This document shows, one piece after another, positions 22,542 through 34,529 of a DNA stretch of 64,000 nucleotides. How positions within the stretch are numbered: the first letter of the stretch is position 1; each line of letters starts with the position of its first letter. This stretch comes from Harmonia axyridis. Lineage: Eukaryota > Arthropoda > Insecta > Coleoptera > Coccinellidae. Position numbers and translations under genes: made by a program. The stretch covers positions 57,642,031 through 57,706,030 of the forward strand of contig NC_059502.1 in the NCBI RefSeq assembly GCF_914767665.1. Direction: 5' to 3'. Below the pieces are notes generated by a model. That model had not been told where the DNA came from and did no database searches. It saw nothing but the letters and a program-made list of their open reading frames with translations.

Positions 22542-23097
22542 CACAGTGGGGCAAGATACCCAGAAAGTTGGCACTACTACCTATTGGATAGTTGAGTGAG
22601 GAAGTTCAGTAAGCACGGAATAAGTATTTAAGAAGATATACATAATTCTAGAAAGTGTAGTAGATCTAAAAGAAATGAAGATATTTTCAATTTATTTTTG
22701 ATCAGTAGCGATCCAGTAATTACAAGCAAAGGGAAAATAAAAAAAAAGGAAACAATAAAAAATTCCAAGGGCTTGCAATTGTTGAAAGTTTCATCTCCAT
22801 TTGATTCATCATCAGAAGAAGAAGAGGAGGAAGAAAAAATTTATAATGATACCGATTCTGATTTCTAAATAATCAAAATATGTATCAAAGTTGTTTTTTT
22901 TTTTATTGGATCATTCATTAAAATTCTTAATTTTTAGTAGCCTCGAATTCTTTTCTACCGGAAATCGAACCTCTACCTACACTTTTATTTTTCAATGGGC
23001 TTCATTGTACCTCATTAATGAATAAATAAATCATTTCTCAAGTTAAAAACAGTTTTCTGATTTTTTGCCAACATTCTGGGTATCTTGCCCCATTATG
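22542..23097. mobile_element. TIR element with acidic C-terminal coding remnant, pogo-like
   Basis: The terminal repeats are GTGGGGCAAGATACCCAGAA and its near-perfect inverse at about 23070-23092. CAGCG lies on both sides (22537-22541 and 23098-23102), which could be a target duplication. A plus-strand frame at about 22707-22868 ends KVSSPFDSSSEEEEEEE, KIYND, TDSDF and a TAA. Such a serine/acidic tail is typical of the C-terminus of pogo/Tigger or related DDE transposases. The element sits in the 3' region of a LINE. The superfamily remains uncertain because TA duplication is not seen. Confidence 0.6.
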
Positions 23098-23150
23098 CAG
23101 CGGAGAGTGAGAAAGTCGACTGTTTACCCTCATCCGTCTTTATTATTATA

Positions 23151-24499
23151 AAACACTGTATGAAAATCATCTTCAATACACAATGAAGTAGGACAATTGA
23201 ATCATAAAATCTCTAAAATTATTTATTAAATGCACGAAAAATGTATCTTAAAATAAAAAGACTATGCACTATGTGGAAGAGACGAAGGCTATGAGAGAAT
23301 CACATTCCCGCAATAATGTGTTGTTATATCTTATTGATACGTACCCAGTGAATATCATAGAAACCTAACAACTATTGTGTTCGTCTCAAACATTCGATCA
23401 TAATAAATAAGGATTCGTGGATTCAATCAATATTCCGCCGACTGTCTCCTCGTGTTGTTTATACATCAAGATTGTGACATCAACTGTGACAACGCAACGT
23501 CTCCTGAATATGAATTTTAAATTGGAATGATAAGTTAATTTTGCATATCGAAGATAGAGAAATATTTATCTTTACGTTATTTTTCCGCAAAAAAAACAAT
23601 CAATCATTAGGTATCTAGTAGGTAATATCAATTATATTTCAATCATTGTACAACAGGTGCGTGAAATTAGCGGAAAGTTGAAAGTACTAATTCGGGAACT
23701 ATATCAGATATTCAGTGCCTATTAGTGCAGTGTAGAATTTTACCAGCATGCATCATCGTATTTTCTGAGAAATCCGCATTTAAGGTTTTTGGTGCTAACT
23801 TTCGCATTTTCGAATTGTAGAAATATTCGTATACCACTAATCAGTGCTTAATTAGTGCTTACCTATTGGTGCTTTTGGAATCATCATAAAAAAAATACAG
23901 TTTTCAAGATATGTTCAAGATATATTAAATAAATAAAAACAAATATGGCGGATTATTGCTATCGGTGTTAACTTCGCACCAACATTTTGAAATCACTCAA
24001 ATATTTCTATACCACCAATTGTTGCCTATTGGTGCTTTCGGAATCATTATAAAAAAAACGCATTTAGTTTATTCTTTCGAAATCCTTTGGGGAATTTTTT
24101 TATGATTTATGTTTTGAAATGTAGAATTCATATCTCGAATTGGATTAAACGCCCGTGCGCCGTTCGCTTCTTTTACTTTTTTGGGAAGAAAATAAAGCTA
24201 TTCTCATAGCTCCATACATTCTGAAAGCACAAGTCTTATGACATTTTATGGATATCTTTAGCAAATCCTTATCTAATATTATCATTGGGACGAAAACTTG
24301 CTCTTAATTGAAATGTAGGTAAAGGGATATGCTAGGATTTCTGAAAGGAAATTTAATTCGATAAATGAGAGTTAGAATGTACCTTCTGTGCATGAAAACT
24401 ACGTAAAACACTTCCTATGCCATGTTACTTTCTTTATAACGACTTCGCAAATTGTTTTATGATGATAAAAAATACACAAAATAACAATTTTATAAATGC
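23151..24499. repeat. AT-rich region with a duplicated segment
   Basis: Two related segments of about 100 bp lie at about 23788-23895 and 23966-24063. Each runs GGTGYTAACTTYGCA, then ATATTTCTATACCACYAAT, then CCTATTGGTGCTTTYGGAAT, then an A-run. Short tandem words (TTAGTGCAGT, TTAGTGCTTA) cluster around 23720-23880. I recognise no gene in the rest. Confidence 0.45.
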
Positions 24500-24665
24500 C
24501 TGGTTATGGAGATATCACCCGAACACAAAAAAACTCATTTAATTCATGAGAAATTTCCGGATTTGCCGCCTATATCCCAAGGGACAATAAGTAAAATACT
24601 CGCGGTGAAATAGAGCAGCAGTTTCGGGAGTTTGGGCATGTATTTCATTCATAAATCCTGAAATA
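24500..24665 (+). pseudogene. mariner-like HTH fragment
   Basis: The plus strand encodes HLIHEKFPDLPPISQGTISK and, one frame over, EIEQQFREFGH. These fit the insect transposase pattern of an HxxFPDxPxxSQxTVSKI HTH followed by QFREFGHV. Only about 45 residues survive and nothing catalytic follows. Confidence 0.5.
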
Positions 24666-25002
24666 ACCTAGAGATATCATTGCATGACGACTGGACGTGA
24701 TTTTATGATAACTTGTAGCATTGTACTTATATATCACAAATACACGCCACTGGCGTAAATGCTTGAAAATTCTTATTACAGAGCAGAAGAAATATCGAAA
24801 TATAGAAATCTTCTGACCACTCTATTTCAAATATGTTTGTTCTTCAAAATAACACTGATTTTTCAGAGGGCTCCACTTCACGGACCAATTTTTGTCAGTA
24901 AAATTTGAGTAAAACGTGAGTACAACTTGAGTACAACTATATGGCACTCAACATCAACAAAATCGAATAAAGCACTTCACTGTCCTACTATCCTTTCCTT
25001 AT

Positions 25003-25906
25003 AAAGGGTTTTTTTTTAAAGCTATAGAACTTTAAAATGCAATAAAACAACGATGGATTATTCGATTGACATGAATTTTATTTATCCGCAAGATAATCTT
25101 GTGGCAACTGGCATTACATTTTAAATATGATTTCTGGCATATGACCGCCACGGCTGGCTCGGATGTAGTCCAATCTGGATGACTCAATGACTTTTTCCTA
25201 CATTTGTGGCCGTATATCGGCAATAACACGGCGATTGTTGTCTTCCAAATGGTCGAAGGTTTGTGGCTTATCCGCATAGACCAATGACTTTACATAGTCC
25301 CACAGAAAGTAGTCTAGCGGTGTTAAATCACAAGATCTTGGAGGACAATTCACAGATCCAAAACGTGAAATTAGGCGGTCACCAAGTGTCCTTCAATAAA
25401 TCGATTGTGGCACGAGCACAGCTCCTGGACATGATGGTTGTTCAATTCAGGAATGAAAAAGTTAGTAATCATGGCTCTATACCGATCACCATAGACTGTA
25501 ACGTTCTGGCCATCATCGTTTTTGAAGAAGTACGGACCAATGATTCCACCAGCCCATAAAGCGCACCAAACAGTCAGTTTTTCTGGATGTAACGGTGTTT
25601 CGACATACACTTGAGGATTAGCTTCACTCCAAATACGGCAGTTTTGTTTTTTGACGTAGCCATTCAACCAGAAGTGCGCTTCATCGCTAAACAAAATTCG
25701 CTTATGAAAATCGGGATACGTATTCCGCACAGAACCATTATTTTCGAAATAAGATTGCACTATTTGCAAGCGTTGTTCAGGCGTGAGTCTATTCATGATG
25801 AATTGCCAAACTAAACTGAGATCAAATCACTTGACAGCTGTTAAATCGGTCGCCATTTTGAACAGTAATGCCAACTTAAAGTTATATACCTCGAAAAAAA
25901 ACACCG
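25003..25906 (-). mobile_element. rosa-like (DD41D) mariner, copy E
   Basis: The TA-flanked ends match the other copies (AAAGGGTTTTTTTTTAAAGC at the left; TCGAAAAAAAACACCG at the right). The minus-strand frame at 25371-25796 runs from MNRLTPEQRLQIVQSYFENN through the shared junction NTYPDFHKRI and FSDEAHFWLNGYVKKQN to FFIPELNNHH. It then breaks where the block carrying the second catalytic aspartate is deleted. Sequence encoding the third aspartate region survives at lower coordinates. Confidence 0.88.
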
Positions 25907-25959
25907 TATTCTATGGTATGACTGTATGAGTATGGCAGAATAAAAAAGCAGCTGCTAAT

Positions 25960-26480
25960 ATTACTGTGTGAGGAGGTAAAATTAGATGTGATGCTCGAGT
26001 TTGAAGAAAATCTTCATCAATCGAGTAGAAATGCCTCCACAAAATTTAATGTCAGCCAACATCGATTCTAAATATATTAAAACAAAATAAAATGCATCCC
26101 TATATTTATAATGATACCTAGCCAGGAGATCTTGGCAGACGATTTTGAATGATGAACTTATTTTCATGAACAAATGATGAATATGTTGGATAACAATATT
26201 ATTCAATGAGTAGACGTTTTGTTTTCTGATGATAACACTTTTTTTAAAGGGCATGCTAATCGTCCAAATTGCTGCTACTGGACTACCGAGAATCTTCACT
26301 GGATGAAAAAAAAACTCACGCAATTCCCTTGAAAGGTTAATGTTTGGACAGGAAATGTTCGAAACTATATCTCAGCCCTTTTTTTATCGAGGGAAATTAT
26401 TTAGTGAATACTACTTCAAAATGAAGTCGTTCCAACTTTTGAATATTTATATCCTGATTAAGAAAATCCTCAAGTTATAC
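25960..26480 (+). pseudogene. mariner-like transposase fragment
   Basis: Plus-strand blocks in shifting frames read VMLEFEENLHQSSRNASTKF, NVSQHRF, NKIKCIPI, and then FSDDNTFFKGHANRPNCCYW, TENLHW and KVNVWTGN. They match the second HTH and first-aspartate region of insect mariner-like transposases. The F-S-D-x-x-T-F motif holds the first catalytic residue. Frameshifts and stops interrupt it, and the rest of the catalytic domain is lost. Confidence 0.7.
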
Positions 26481-28429
26481 ATGGAATAATGTTTGCGTTT
26501 TGAACATCTATTTCATTAACATTCATGATGTTTTTACTACATTAGGTGTCACATTTTAGTTTTTGGTATTGTAGGTATCAAAATTCGCTAATCACTTGAT
26601 TTTATTTTTTCTATTTTGATTTGTAGAATAAAAACGAAAATGATAATATTCACATTGATTGATTTCACATGATGTATCACAAGCGCATACTTCCCTTTTG
26701 AAAAATTGGTGGTTGCATCTGTTTTTCGAAGCAGAATGACCATTTAAAATTTAAATTTGACGGGATTTTCCATAAATATGTACAGAACCCAAAATAATAA
26801 ATTCATTCGATTTTGCTTTTCCTCACTGTATAATGATGAGATATAACCATGAAATCTGTGCGAATCTGGAATATTCTCGCATGATTTTGTTCCACACGAT
26901 ATGATAGAATGATCGGAATAGCCACAGAAGAATTAGAATTTTTTCAATGTATCTAATTGATTCCATCGATATCAGACTCAGACACAATGTATTCCATAGA
27001 TGTCACAGCGGGCAGTTGGTAGGCACGGTAAAATATTCATTACTGCACAAATGCCAGTGACCAAAAGTCGATTAATTGAAAAATAGACCTTTACTGTGTT
27101 TACACATTCAGTTTTTCATCCCGTTTGATTGCTGTTTTCCTAGTAACAGTTTTTTGTTATTGAGTTCATTCAAACAGTTTTCACCCTGTTTACCTCGTGT
27201 TGAAATTGATTTATTTTCTGACATTATTCGATTTGTTTGCATATGTCTTCCTCCAGAGAAAACAAGTGTGAATATCGTGAATGAAAGGTAATGGATTCAG
27301 TTAGCTGTATCCAGAGGTAACAACATGGCTGTATCGAATGTGATTTCCATTTTCACCCCTGTTTGAGTAAGGCCCATCCCATCGGGGACCTAGGCACATA
27401 CATTTTCTCATCCCTTTCTCTTCGTGATTAATGCGTTGAACTATTTTCCCTAAGAACAAAAAGATCCATACTGAAGTTATCTTCGACTTCAAACGACTTT
27501 AGTTTCCACTTGAACTAAACTATTCAATTTATATGTTCCTCCACGATTTGTCCGAAGATTCAGTTCATCTAGACCTGCTTGATTGAGAAAAAATTATTGT
27601 TTACATTCTGCGGCATCTCTGATGATGCGAAATAATGATACCATTGACACATTCTATGAGACGAATTTGACTTTGCAGGGAGATTTAAGGCATCTGATAA
27701 CGCTGAGATATCTTATATACTATTTCATTTATAAACTTTTCCTATGCTTATCATAGGTTTATGTATAAGGAATCAACTGAATACATTGATAAGTATTGAG
27801 AAGAAAAAGTGTTTTTCAAGGGAATTTGATCAATATATGGAAAATAATATTTTATTGTGGAAATATTTGAGAGTTTTATTGCCCTCTAATAAAAAAATGA
27901 TATATTGAAGGTATAATTTGAAGGTGGGATGATATCGTAAACCGGTGATCTCACAGATAAATTCAATAACTTTTTTCAGAACGGTTCAAATGGAATTTTG
28001 TATCGACTCCCGAAGTAGATATGAACGTTCTGGTAAATTTTGTAGCATTTTTTGACAAGATGCTCATTATGTGCGATTTGAAGAAGAACTTTTGAAAGGT
28101 CTTAACTAATCCAACGAAACATTTGATTATACATATATCTACAAGAATTTTTAAAAACCAAATTAATTGAAATCATTAATACTTCTATGGAAGGAGGAAA
28201 ATTTTCATGCAACTGGAAAAAACATGTGTAATCCTTATTCCTAGAATACTTGGAGAGTTTATATTCAATTCAATCTTTATTAATCCTCCAAGACATATTA
28301 TAATGTATAGGACATATCAACATAAGAATAATTACAATCAAAGTAAAAAGGAAATTATTATAAAATTTAGAATAAAATTATTGAAAGAGTATGAAAAATA
28401 AAAATTACGAAATAAACAACTAACTGAAA
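26481..28429. other. no recognised gene
   Basis: About 1.9 kb of AT-rich sequence. I see no transposon end, coding motif or plausible exon. Open frames here (for example 27076-27291 and 28207-28401) have no recognisable content. Confidence 0.45.
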
Positions 28430-29352
28430 GAATCTGAGAAAAATTCCTCAGTACTATAAAAACATTGTTCAATTAATATTAACTTGATCTTATTTTTAAA
28501 TATTTTATCATCTAACGATTTCAATCCACTAGGTCAATGATTGAACAATTGAATACCGGCAAAAGTGAGAGATCTTTCATATTTACTAGTATTGTGTCGT
28601 GGTATGCATAAAATACCATCATGTCGAGTCTGGTAGTGATGAAAGTCAGAACATTTCATCAACCTGCACAGTTTAGATTTCACATGCATAAGACAGTTCA
28701 ATATGTATATACAAGGGAGTGACAATATTTTGAAGTTCCTGAATGTTGATCTACAGGAGGTTTTAAGCCGAAAATCAGGCGAATAATCTTTTTTTGGGCG
28801 ATGAAAGCACGACTACTTCCAGAGGACGCACCCCATAATATGACGCCATAACTGAGGTGACAATTGACCATCGTAGTAAATCCCCACGAGCGCATCAACT
28901 GGAAGTGAGTGTTTGAGACGATGTATGGCATAAAAAGACTGATTCAACCTGTTACATAAATGGTCGATATGAAAATGCCACCTCAAATGTTTATCAACGT
29001 GCAGTCCAAGAAGTCTGATGCATTCAACAGACTCCAGACCACCACCTTGTGTGCTAAGAATAAATGGCACAATTGAACCTGAATCACGACTACCAAATTT
29101 AAGGACTTTAGTTTTATTCGCATTAGCAATGAGTGAATTTTTCCTACACCAGTCGTCAAAAATCTGAATGAGTAGCTCACACTTTGCCCTTAATTCTTCC
29201 AAACTATCAGCTTTTACAGCCAATGAAGTATCATCCGCAAACATAATTGTTATACACTCAACAAGACGCTCTGGCAAGTCGTTGACGAACAATATAAAAA
29301 GTAGTGGTACAAGGACTGAACCCTGGGGAACGCCTAACTCATTGAAAGATTG
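28430..29352 (-). pseudogene. Jockey/CR1-type LINE, reverse transcriptase C-terminal half
   Basis: The minus-strand frame opens inside the palm domain (GVPQGSVLVPLLFILFVNDL). It contains an intact catalytic FADD box (ITIMFADDTSLAVKA). It continues through CRKNSLIANANKTKVLKFG, LLGLHVDKHLRWHFHIDHL and LNQSFYAIHRLKHSLP. It then breaks by stops but goes on with CSDFHHYQTRHDGILCIPRH, KYERSLTFAGIQLFNHLPSG and a FYSTEEFL end. The copy is 5'-truncated at about 29352, as is common for LINEs. It is one of the better preserved LINE pieces here. Confidence 0.85.
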
Positions 29353-30799
29353 CTAACGATCACATGAAGTTTTTTTTTAAATGGGTCTAAGAATCGTCCC
29401 CTTGAATATTAGCATAAATATATTATTTATTATGTTAACTCGTTTGACAGAAGAAAATCATTTAAAATCACCGCTCATAAAAAAAACATCCCCAAAGTTA
29501 ATTTAATATTGATTGATATAAATATTTATTTCATTGATTGGATGAACATGAATAACAACAAAATATTCTGTATTCAATATTTGACTACCGTAAAAAATTT
29601 GCGCCAATATAGTAGATCATAATTAGCCTGTATCTCTGCGAAACCAATATCCTAAGCGGATATTTAAACCCTTAATCACCATTTAGTTTGATGTCTCCTA
29701 TCTCCTCTCAACCATTATGCATTATCTCGTAATCCCGTATAAATATCTATTCACCTCACCTTCTAGTTATCGCCAGGTCTTAAGGTATTGAACCCTAAAT
29801 TCACTCTGGATTTAATAAAGTTAAGCCAGCGGCTAGCTATTCGATTTTATGATTTTAAAATATTCAACTTCATTTTATCGTGAACGGTAAAATATAGGTA
29901 TGTTATGAAATGAAAATCACGAGAATTAGTGTCTGGAGAGTATGAATTTTAAATGAGAAATTGATACAGTAGGTACTCCAATATAAAAAAAAGTTAATTA
30001 ATGCATTATATGCACGTACGTATGCTAACATATTGAGTTTGCAACCGAAAATTGATCTTGTATTACTGTTGATGAATGCTATCTTTACTTTCTTCAAAAG
30101 ATTCTATCGGAAAAATCGGAACTTCTCTCCCCAATTTCAGCAGAGGAAATTTGCAGGATATTCGAAAATTAATGACTTCCAATTCTCCAATTTCCCAGGT
30201 TGACAGATCCAATCGCGAAAATGAACTTCGCCAATCAAAGTCTTCCACAATGCTGATAATGCTGTTGAAACGGCGTTATTAGCAAGATACACAGAAAAGG
30301 TAGGTATGAGGAAATATAAGAATAGAAAAGAACCCTTCTGCAAATAAAATTATTACGTTTTACTTCGTTGATTACGTTATAAGATGAACGTTAGTGATTT
30401 ACAAGTTACAAGATGTCGTGCAAGTTTTCATTTCAAAATCAGGTGCAAATAACATTACCTTAACAATAGCAACGAAACTTAGAGAAATATAAAGAAAATC
30501 GATAATTATAGAAGGCAAGGTGATATTAAGTATCTCTTCAAACGCTCTTTCTCAGAATAATAATGTAACAAATGGTACCGATGCTATTGCATGATACGTT
30601 TGTGCTCTCAATTAAGAACATATTCGCCAAATATGAAGAAAATATACCGATTGGTTCGTTTGATATGGCCTTAGAAAGAAACGGACAAAATTCATAAAAC
30701 ACCCTGTATCTCGGCTACGAAGACAGTAAGACCCAATAAATGGGTTATCTTCAGAACCGCCTTGGTGTCACCTATGCACCTGTGAAGTATTTCCGTTTC
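29353..30799. other. no recognised gene
   Basis: AT-rich spacer. Overlapping frames on both strands at 30060-30350 have no motif that I recognise. Confidence 0.45.
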
Positions 30800-31480
30800 C
30801 CAATTAAACACCCTTTAACATAATCGCTGTTGATGGTCTGGCTCTTTTGAAGGTAATCGATGAATATTATACCTTGCACATCCCAGAATACTGATGCCAT
30901 AAACTTGCAAGCTGACTGTTGTGTTTTTCCTCGCTTGGGATTCGTTCATCGTGTGCAGTCCACTCAGCTGGCTGTTGATTGGACTCCGGATTGAAATGAT
31001 GGAGCCATGTTTCATCCATCCATTGTCACATATCGACGCAAAAATTCAGGTTTATCGCACTTAAACAGCTTTAAACACTGCTCAGAATCATTAACACGTT
31101 GTTGCTTTCGATCGATTGTGAGCTCGCGCGGCCCCCATTTTGCACACAGCTTTCTCATGTACAAATATTCGTGAATTATATGATGTACACGTTCAGATGA
31201 TATCATCACAATGTCTGCTATCTCGATCCACTTCACTTTTTGGTCATTCAAAATTATTTTGTGAACTTTTTTGATTTCATCTTCGGTGACAGCCTCTTTT
31301 GGGCGTCCACTGCGTTCGGTGCTCATTTCACCACTTTTAAACTAAGCATACAATCAATGATGGTTGATTTTCCTGGTGCAGACCCCGGTAACTCTTCATC
31401 AAGCCAATATTTTGCTTCAACTATTTTTTCCCTTCAAAAAGCAACATTTTATCAGCAGACGAAATTCTTCTTTTTTAACA
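30800..31480 (-). pseudogene. mariner transposase N-terminal half
   Basis: The minus strand encodes a mariner transposase start in two frames. One reads a KYWLDEELPGSAPGKSTI-like block. The other (31012-31326) reads RSGRPKEAVTEDEIKKVHKI, SERVHHIIHEYLYMRKLCAK, LTIDRKQQRVNDSEQCLKLF and FLRRYVTMDG. Where the family has MDETW, this copy has MDG followed by a frameshift into the remaining W-L-H-H-F-N-P-E-S-N-Q-Q. The order matches DD34D mariners. The second half of the catalytic domain is absent. Confidence 0.8.
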
Positions 31481-31689
31481 TCTTTTTTTAAATAACAAAA
31501 GTAGCTTCACTCACAACGCAATATCTCATAAACTAATAGTTGGACTGCTATCAAATTTTGACACTTATCGTTTGAAGGTTGGTACTAACTAAAAATCATA
31601 TGGATTTAATACTAGCACTGCCATCAGTGCATCAGATCGGGGACTTTTCAATTGGCATAATATTACGTTCTATTCACCTTGTAATAGGG

Positions 31690-32340
31690 GCTTAGTTCGA
31701 GCAGCAGTCAGCTGTCAAGCGACTAAGTAATAAAATCACGGAAACTAAAAAGTTGCCAATAAGCGGTTAGACTCAGACCTCCCGCACACTGGCAAGTTTT
31801 CAGTTTCAGTGATTTTATTACTTAGTCGCTGAAAGTTGCCTGCTGCTTGATATACTGGCAACTGGATAGTTGCAATTTTTTTTGCTCTTTTCTTCAGAAA
31901 GGGCACAGAAAATATTGGATCCTTTCACTAAACAGCGCAAGGCTTTTCAATGGACAATCTTAAAAGTTGCTTGAAAATTGAAAACAATATCCCAATAATT
32001 TTTTTAATTATTTGAGTTCATCCCATTTGTCGACGAATTGCGTACATAATTCACATCTTAAACTTTTTCTTTAAATTTTATCAGCATATTTTTTCACTTT
32101 TTTATCATAATTCGCTGGGGTGATTTAATTGCCTCGATGAACATTTTGATATCTAGTGACAACTAGAATAACTAGCTGCAACTGAGGAGCTCAGCTACTT
32201 TAAATCGCCAAATGCTGACACATGAATGAACATGTGCGTTCTATTCTTCCATTTTGCCAGCAATAATTGAGTTGCCTGGTGAACAGAACTTGTTGGAATA
32301 TTCAGTTGCCGCAACTAAATAATCGCCCGTATGCGGGTTC
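31690..32340. repeat. inverted repeat with CCCGCAYAC ends
   Basis: An imperfect hairpin has arms of about 47 bp at 31699-31745 and 31800-31848, sharing AGCGACTAAGTAATAAAATCA. Next to it are the words CCCGCACACTGGCAA (31780) and, inverted, GTTGCCAATAAGCGG (31757). A related CCCGTATGCGGG lies at about 32326 and GTTGCCAATATGCGGGAG at about 33792. This looks like the ends of two or more copies of a short TIR element placed head to head. The exact boundaries are not resolved. Confidence 0.5.
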
Positions 32341-32344
32341 TCAT

Positions 32345-32540
32345 AAGAACTTCTTCTTCTTCAACAGCCTGTCTGCATCCACTCCTGGACATAGGCCTCC
32401 CCTTGAATTCTCCAATTTCCTCTATCTTGAGCCAAATGGTGCCAACATCGTCCAACCTTTGATTTAATGTCATCTAACCAACGTTTTGGTGGTCTTTCTA
32501 CACTTCGTTTAGGTTCTCGTGGTCTCCAATGTACAATTCT
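32345..32540 (-). pseudogene. RTE-type LINE, extreme 3' end
   Basis: On the minus strand the frame reads RPPKRWLDDIKSKVGRCWHH, LAQDRGNWRIQGEAYVQEW, MQTGC and a stop. It is followed directly by a (GAA)n-like run, on the plus strand CTTCTTCTTCTTCAAC near 32349-32364. The RPPKRWLDDI block and the microsatellite tail are typical of the end of RTE-clade LINEs. Only the last roughly 60 residues are present. Confidence 0.75.
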
Positions 32541-32580
32541 CTTCTTTCTTCATTCTCATGAGAATTAATAGGGTAAAACA

Positions 32581-33750
32581 GGGAGATATGACGCGGCGGG
32601 AGAGAAGACGCAATTCGATAATTCGCGTTTATGGTACACGCAACGCCGGTTGCACAAGACAGGTGCATACAGACGGTTTACTCTTGCCGTTCGAAAAAAA
32701 TCTTGTTGAAAGTGAGATATACTTACAAGATATTTGGTGATATATAGTTTGTAAGTACCTTAAAAGATTGCAAGGTGTTTAATTTGATCCTCTATTAATT
32801 ATAAATCTGCTAAAAGTCGACGTTCTGACGAATTTAGTTTGAAGTTGGGTTATTAAAAAAGCTATATTCACTCCTTCGAAATTTTTTTTAACCTAAATAG
32901 GTGCGTCATCTATCCCTTGGGTTTGGGATAGATGACGCATGATATTTCGGGACAGATGACGCATAATAGTTTTTTATTTTCAGACCCAAAATACCGACTT
33001 TTTACACTATTTTCAAAAAGGAATCCCACTTTGAGCATTCGAAAGGCCAAAGATGTTTCCATGTCCCGAGCTGAAGGTATGAACAAAGAAGGGCGCATAA
33101 ATATTTCAAGCTTTTGTCTATACAAAACTTGACTGATTGCAGATAAAAAAAAGATTGGAGAGGGGAGAAAGTAGGAAACCGTAAGAAGAATAAAAGTCAG
33201 AAAAAATAATTAGAAAAACATCAGAAAAAACATACCCAAGACGTTGATGACAAGCAACCTTGCTAGAATAAAACGTGTAAAACGACATTTGGTAAGTTCT
33301 TCCTCTGAGGAAAATGGTGCGATGGAAAACGATTCCATAGACGACGAAACTTTTGACGAAAATGAATGCTTAGGTTGCTTGGAGCGCTACGAAAATACCA
33401 TAAGTGGAATGGATTCAGTACGTGGAGTGACGCAGGTGGCTTTATGACTAGTGCAAAAACTACTTACTGTATACCCTGTGGGAATAAAACAATTGCCGAA
33501 AAGTAAGCATGTTATGTTGAGCCCCTTGAGCAAACTCTCCCAAACCCATGGGATGCGGGAGAGATTGCCAAAATCAGAATTTTGTATTCTATGTTATTTT
33601 CGAAAAATCTTTGAGTTTTTTTCATGTTGATGTTATAATATAAAAGAATAATAACCAGAGAATTATTTATGATTTTAGGACCACTATCAGTTCAAAACAG
33701 TTGATTTCCGGCGAATTTTACAAAAGGTGCGTCATCTCTCCCTGTTTTCC
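32581..33750 (+). mobile_element. pogo/Tigger-like element, internally deleted
   Basis: TA-flanked terminal repeats read GGGTAAAACAGGGAGATATG ACGC at the left and, reversed, GGAAAACAGGGAGAGATGAC GC at the right. Plus-strand coding pieces include FSKRNPTLSIRKAKDVSMSR and AEGMNKEGR, which match the DNA-binding region of pogo-type transposases. At 33262-33440, KRHLVSSSSEENGAMENDS is followed by ECLGCLERYENTISG and, one frame over, W-I-Q, the C-x-x-C zinc-binding tail typical of this group. The DDE catalytic domain is missing. A 14-bp perfect hairpin (32903-32938) inside repeats the terminal GATGACGC motif. Confidence 0.7.
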
Positions 33751-34529
33751 TATATGTACTATTCTTGTGATTAAAAATTCGCTTGACAAAAGTTGCCAAT
33801 ATGCGGGAGTTCAAAATTGATCAATTGAAATAAAAAACAAAATAGAATCCACAGAATAGAGTTCTTTCATTATGAAAAGCTCCACTCAAATTTCCGTAAT
33901 CTCCATCTTTGTTGACATAAATATAGTCTGGTATTTATTTTCAATTAAATATGGATCTTCGAACTGTATTCTCAAAGTATTAGTCAATTGAACCCTGCAC
34001 TAGGTCAAGTGTGAAGAGGGATCGTTTCCAACAGCCCAGGCAAAGAGGCGAGATGTGGTGGGATATCGATTTACAAACCCCATGAAATTACATCGAGTCG
34101 GTTTCTAAGCAAATCTTTCGTGGAAAATTCGTTAGTTCTCCAAGTAATAATTAAGGCCATTATTGTGCCTTCTCAACGATTAAAACTACACAAAACGTTG
34201 AAAGGACGGATAAATTGAGGAACTCGAGTTGAGTTAAGTGATTCATGGTCTAGCAGATCTTCAGTATTCTTAGGTTTAAAATCGCCAATATCAAAAACTG
34301 AATCTTGAATGAATAATGTGAAGTAAATTATTCACGATAATCCCATTGCGGTTTGTTTCTTTTTTCAAAATGATGTGTTTTATTATATTATAAATAGTTG
34401 GGACCCATGATTATTTTTTTTTATATGAAACAACCCACGCACAGGTTTATCCTTTTGTGGGGATTCTATATTGTTTATCATTAGCTAAAAGACTATTGTG
34501 TATTTAAAATTGAAATGGTAAATAAATAT
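33751..34529. other. no recognised gene
   Basis: AT-rich spacer between a TIR element and the 3' region of a LINE. Near 33780-33805 it holds one more copy of the GTTGCCAATATGCGGGAG repeat end. Confidence 0.4.

Larger units (their letters stand above)
20230..23150 (+). pseudogene. R2-superclade LINE (restriction-like endonuclease type), copy 1
   Basis: Broken frames run in the right order. There is a KAFDHFHMA block and an IKRGIFQGDS block (palm motif, about 20435-20465). Then come LNHLLYINDLELIIDTENHL (catalytic box reading I-N-D-L), LNKCRTLSVAREKF, RKLTLKG, and, beyond an inserted element, LDIIELAHWQKAHKHT. The C-terminal and 3' sequence (about 21785-22540) matches the minus-strand copy at 34530-35990 closely. 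Two elements have inserted into it: 21010-21776 and 22542-23097. Sequence after 23097 (GAGAGTGAGAAAGTCGAC) resumes the LINE 3' region. Stops and frameshifts make it inactive. Confidence 0.7.
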
